Assembly: GCA_902599485.1 (NCBI GenBank)
Contig: CACKFP010000002.1
Coordinates: 35,308 to 99,307 of the forward strand
DNA length: 64,000 nt
Reading direction: 5' to 3'
From: an uncultured Pelagibacteraceae bacterium
Lineage (GTDB): Bacteria; Pseudomonadota; Alphaproteobacteria; Pelagibacterales; Pelagibacteraceae
In this document: in pieces, positions 62,036 through 64,000 of the stretch
Layout: every line of letters begins with the position of its first letter
How positions within the stretch are numbered: the first letter of the stretch is position 1
Made by a program: the position numbers and the translations under genes
Notes under the pieces: model-generated
Seen by the model: only the letters and a program-made list of their open reading frames with translations
The model's database searches: none
What the model was told of the DNA's origin: nothing

Positions 62036-64000
62036 ATGGAGAGTGTTGATCTGGAGTCTGTAAAATCATTTGTTGATACCCTTTGGGTTATAGATTGTGC
62101 AATTCTTGTTTTTATTATGCAGGCAGGTTTTATGTGTATGGAAACAGGTCTTTCAAGGCATAAAAATAGTATTAACGTTGCTCTTAAAAATGCAGCTGAT
62201 TTCGGTCTTGCGGTTGTAATTTTTTGGCTATTTGGTTTCGGTTTGATGTTTGGAAAAAGTTTTAATGGCTATTTTGGAACCGATTTATTCTTTTTTAAAA
62301 CAGATCAGGCTGAATACATGACTTATTTTGTATTCCAAGCAATGTTTGTTGCAACAGCAGCTACAATTGTTTCAGGAGCTGTTGCTGAAAGAATGAAATT
62401 TAATGGATATTTAATAATTACAATTATTGCTACTGGAATTATATATCCAATTGTTGGTCATTGGGCATGGTCTTCAAGTTATTTAAATAATATTGATGCC
62501 ACAAGACAGCTGTTAGCTGTTACAGGCCAAGTTAAAACAACTGGATGGCTTACAGATATAGGATTTGTTGATTTTGCAGGAAGTACTATAGTTCATTCTG
62601 TTGGTGGATGGATTGCACTTTCAGCTGTTTTAATTTTAGGTCCGAGAATAGGAAAATATTCAGATGCAAACAAAGGAAAATTCACAGGATCAAGTTTTCC
62701 TTTAGCAGTTTTGGGAACTTTAATTTTATGGTTTGGTTGGTTTGGTTTCAATGGTGGAAGTAATGGAGCTATGGATGAAGCAGTTCCTCTAATTTTAATA
62801 AATACATTTCTTGCTGCTTCTTTTGGTTTACTAACAGGCCTAGGAATTTCATTTGCTTTATTTAAAAAACCAGATCCTTACTATGTAATCCTTGGACCGC
62901 TCGCAGGTTTAGTTGCAATCACAGCAGGATGTAATTCAATGACATCAGTGACTTCGATCTTTGTTGGAATTATAGGAGCGGTAGTTGCAATTTTTGTAAA
63001 TGAATTTTTAAATAAGTTTGAAATAGATGATGTTGTTGGAGCAGTACCTGTTCATTTAGCAGCAGGGGTTTGGGGTACTATTGCTGTGGGTTTATTTAGT
63101 GATCTTGAGATTTTAGGAACAGGATTAACTAGACTAGAACAAATCAAAGCACAATTTATCGGAATTGTATCGATCGGTGTATTTTCATTTTTTGGTTCAT
63201 ATATTTTATTAAAAATTTTAAATTATTTTTATCCTTTAAGAGTAAGTCCGCTACACGAAGAGTTAGGTTTGAATATTGCTGAGCATAATGCAACTTCTGT
63301 AGAACATGATTTAATTACAATTTTAGAAAAACAGTCTGAGTCTGGTGACTTAACTATTAGAGGTCCACAAGATCCATTTACTGCTGGAGGTGTGATCGGT
63401 CTTTATTACAATAGATTGATGAGCAAACTAGAAACTAGTGAAGCTGAAAAGAAAGTATGGAGAGATAGAATATCAAATGAAGTAAAACTTGCAGTAAAAG
63501 TTCAAGAAAACTTTTTACCAAAAAGAAATTTGGAAAATTACCCTGTACATGGAATTAATATTGCTGCTAGAGAAGTTTCTGGGGATTTCTTCAGCTTTTA
63601 TCCTCACAATGATAGTGTTTACTTTATTATTGCAGATGTTGCGGGCAAAGGAATTCATGCTGGAATGGTAATGGCAAAAGCATCAACTCTTTTTGAAATA
63701 ATGTCTAGAGACCAAGTAGATCCAGACGAAATGATGTTTCATATGAACAATGATCTGTTTTTAACTAAAACAGGAGGAATGTTTGTTACCAGTATATTGG
63801 GAGAATATAACATGAGGACTGATGAATTAAGATGGGTAAATGGAGGTCACCAGCCAGCTATAATTAGATCATCATCAGGGAATTATGAACAATTTGAAAG
63901 TAATTCTCCACCAATGGGTGTAATACTTCAAAAAGATAAATCGATTTATAAAACTCACAAAGTTAAGCTAGAAAATAACAGGTTTTGCGCTTTCACTGAT
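62036..64000 (+). CDS. Ammonium transporter (Amt) fused to C-terminal SpoIIE/RsbU-type PP2C phosphatase domain (truncated by window end)
   Basis: MESVDLESVKSFVDTLWVIDCAILVFIMQAGFMCMETGLSRHKN...AGSTIVHSVGGWIALSAVLILGPRIG (Amt); then LAVKVQENFLPKRN...AREVSGDFFSFYPHNDSVYFIIADVAGKGIHAGMVMAKA...WVNGGHQPAIIR...NSPPMGV...FCAFTD (PP2C). Absent from the ORF track because it has no stop in the window. Confidence 0.93.
   Translation, partial: MESVDLESVKSFVDTLWVIDCAILVFIMQAGFMCMETGLSRHKNSINVALKNAADFGLAVVIFWLFGFGLMFGKSFNGYFGTDLFFFKTDQAEYMTYFVFQAMFVATAATIVSGAVAERMKFNGYLIITIIATGIIYPIVGHWAWSSSYLNNIDATRQLLAVTGQVKTTGWLTDIGFVDFAGSTIVHSVGGWIALSAVLILGPRIGKYSDANKGKFTGSSFPLAVLGTLILWFGWFGFNGGSNGAMDEAVPLILINTFLAASFGLLTGLGISFALFKKPDPYYVILGPLAGLVAITAGCNSMTSVTSIFVGIIGAVVAIFVNEFLNKFEIDDVVGAVPVHLAAGVWGTIAVGLFSDLEILGTGLTRLEQIKAQFIGIVSIGVFSFFGSYILLKILNYFYPLRVSPLHEELGLNIAEHNATSVEHDLITILEKQSESGDLTIRGPQDPFTAGGVIGLYYNRLMSKLETSEAEKKVWRDRISNEVKLAVKVQENFLPKRNLENYPVHGINIAAREVSGDFFSFYPHNDSVYFIIADVAGKGIHAGMVMAKASTLFEIMSRDQVDPDEMMFHMNNDLFLTKTGGMFVTSILGEYNMRTDELRWVNGGHQPAIIRSSSGNYEQFESNSPPMGVILQKDKSIYKTHKVKLENNRFCAFTD

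Overview
This is an AT-rich, densely coding chromosomal window, probably from an alphaproteobacterium of Pelagibacterales (SAR11) type; the lineage is inferred from composition, gene content and a circularly permuted two-piece tmRNA gene. The first ~32 kb is core metabolism and cell biology: tsaC, xseB, ispA, dxs, aroC, pdxH, polyprenyl synthase, glyQS, ppdK, nadC/nadA, tRNA-Leu(GAG), tmRNA, thyX, mrp, hflKC, degP, miaA, ilvB/H/C, leuA, mreBCD-mrdA-rodA. From ~32.8 kb to the end there is a type IV pilus (T4P) locus: pilD, pilT, minor pseudopilins, pilY1, a PilM-PilN fusion, pilOPQBC and two major-type pilins. It is interleaved with two autotransporter-like surface proteins, a MoxR/DUF58/transglutaminase cassette and a set of partner-switching regulators: a GAF-PP2C phosphatase, an RsbW-like kinase, an RsbV-like STAS protein, and an ammonium transporter fused to a SpoIIE/RsbU-type PP2C domain. 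The most interesting hypothesis is an ammonium-responsive partner-switching circuit embedded in the pilus locus. Other notable items are a vWA domain split by a beta-propeller insertion in PilY1, the PilM-PilN fusion, a lipobox on PilQ but not on PilP, and a permuted tmRNA encoding the tag ANESYALAA. All calls come from reading the sequence and motifs; no database search was run.
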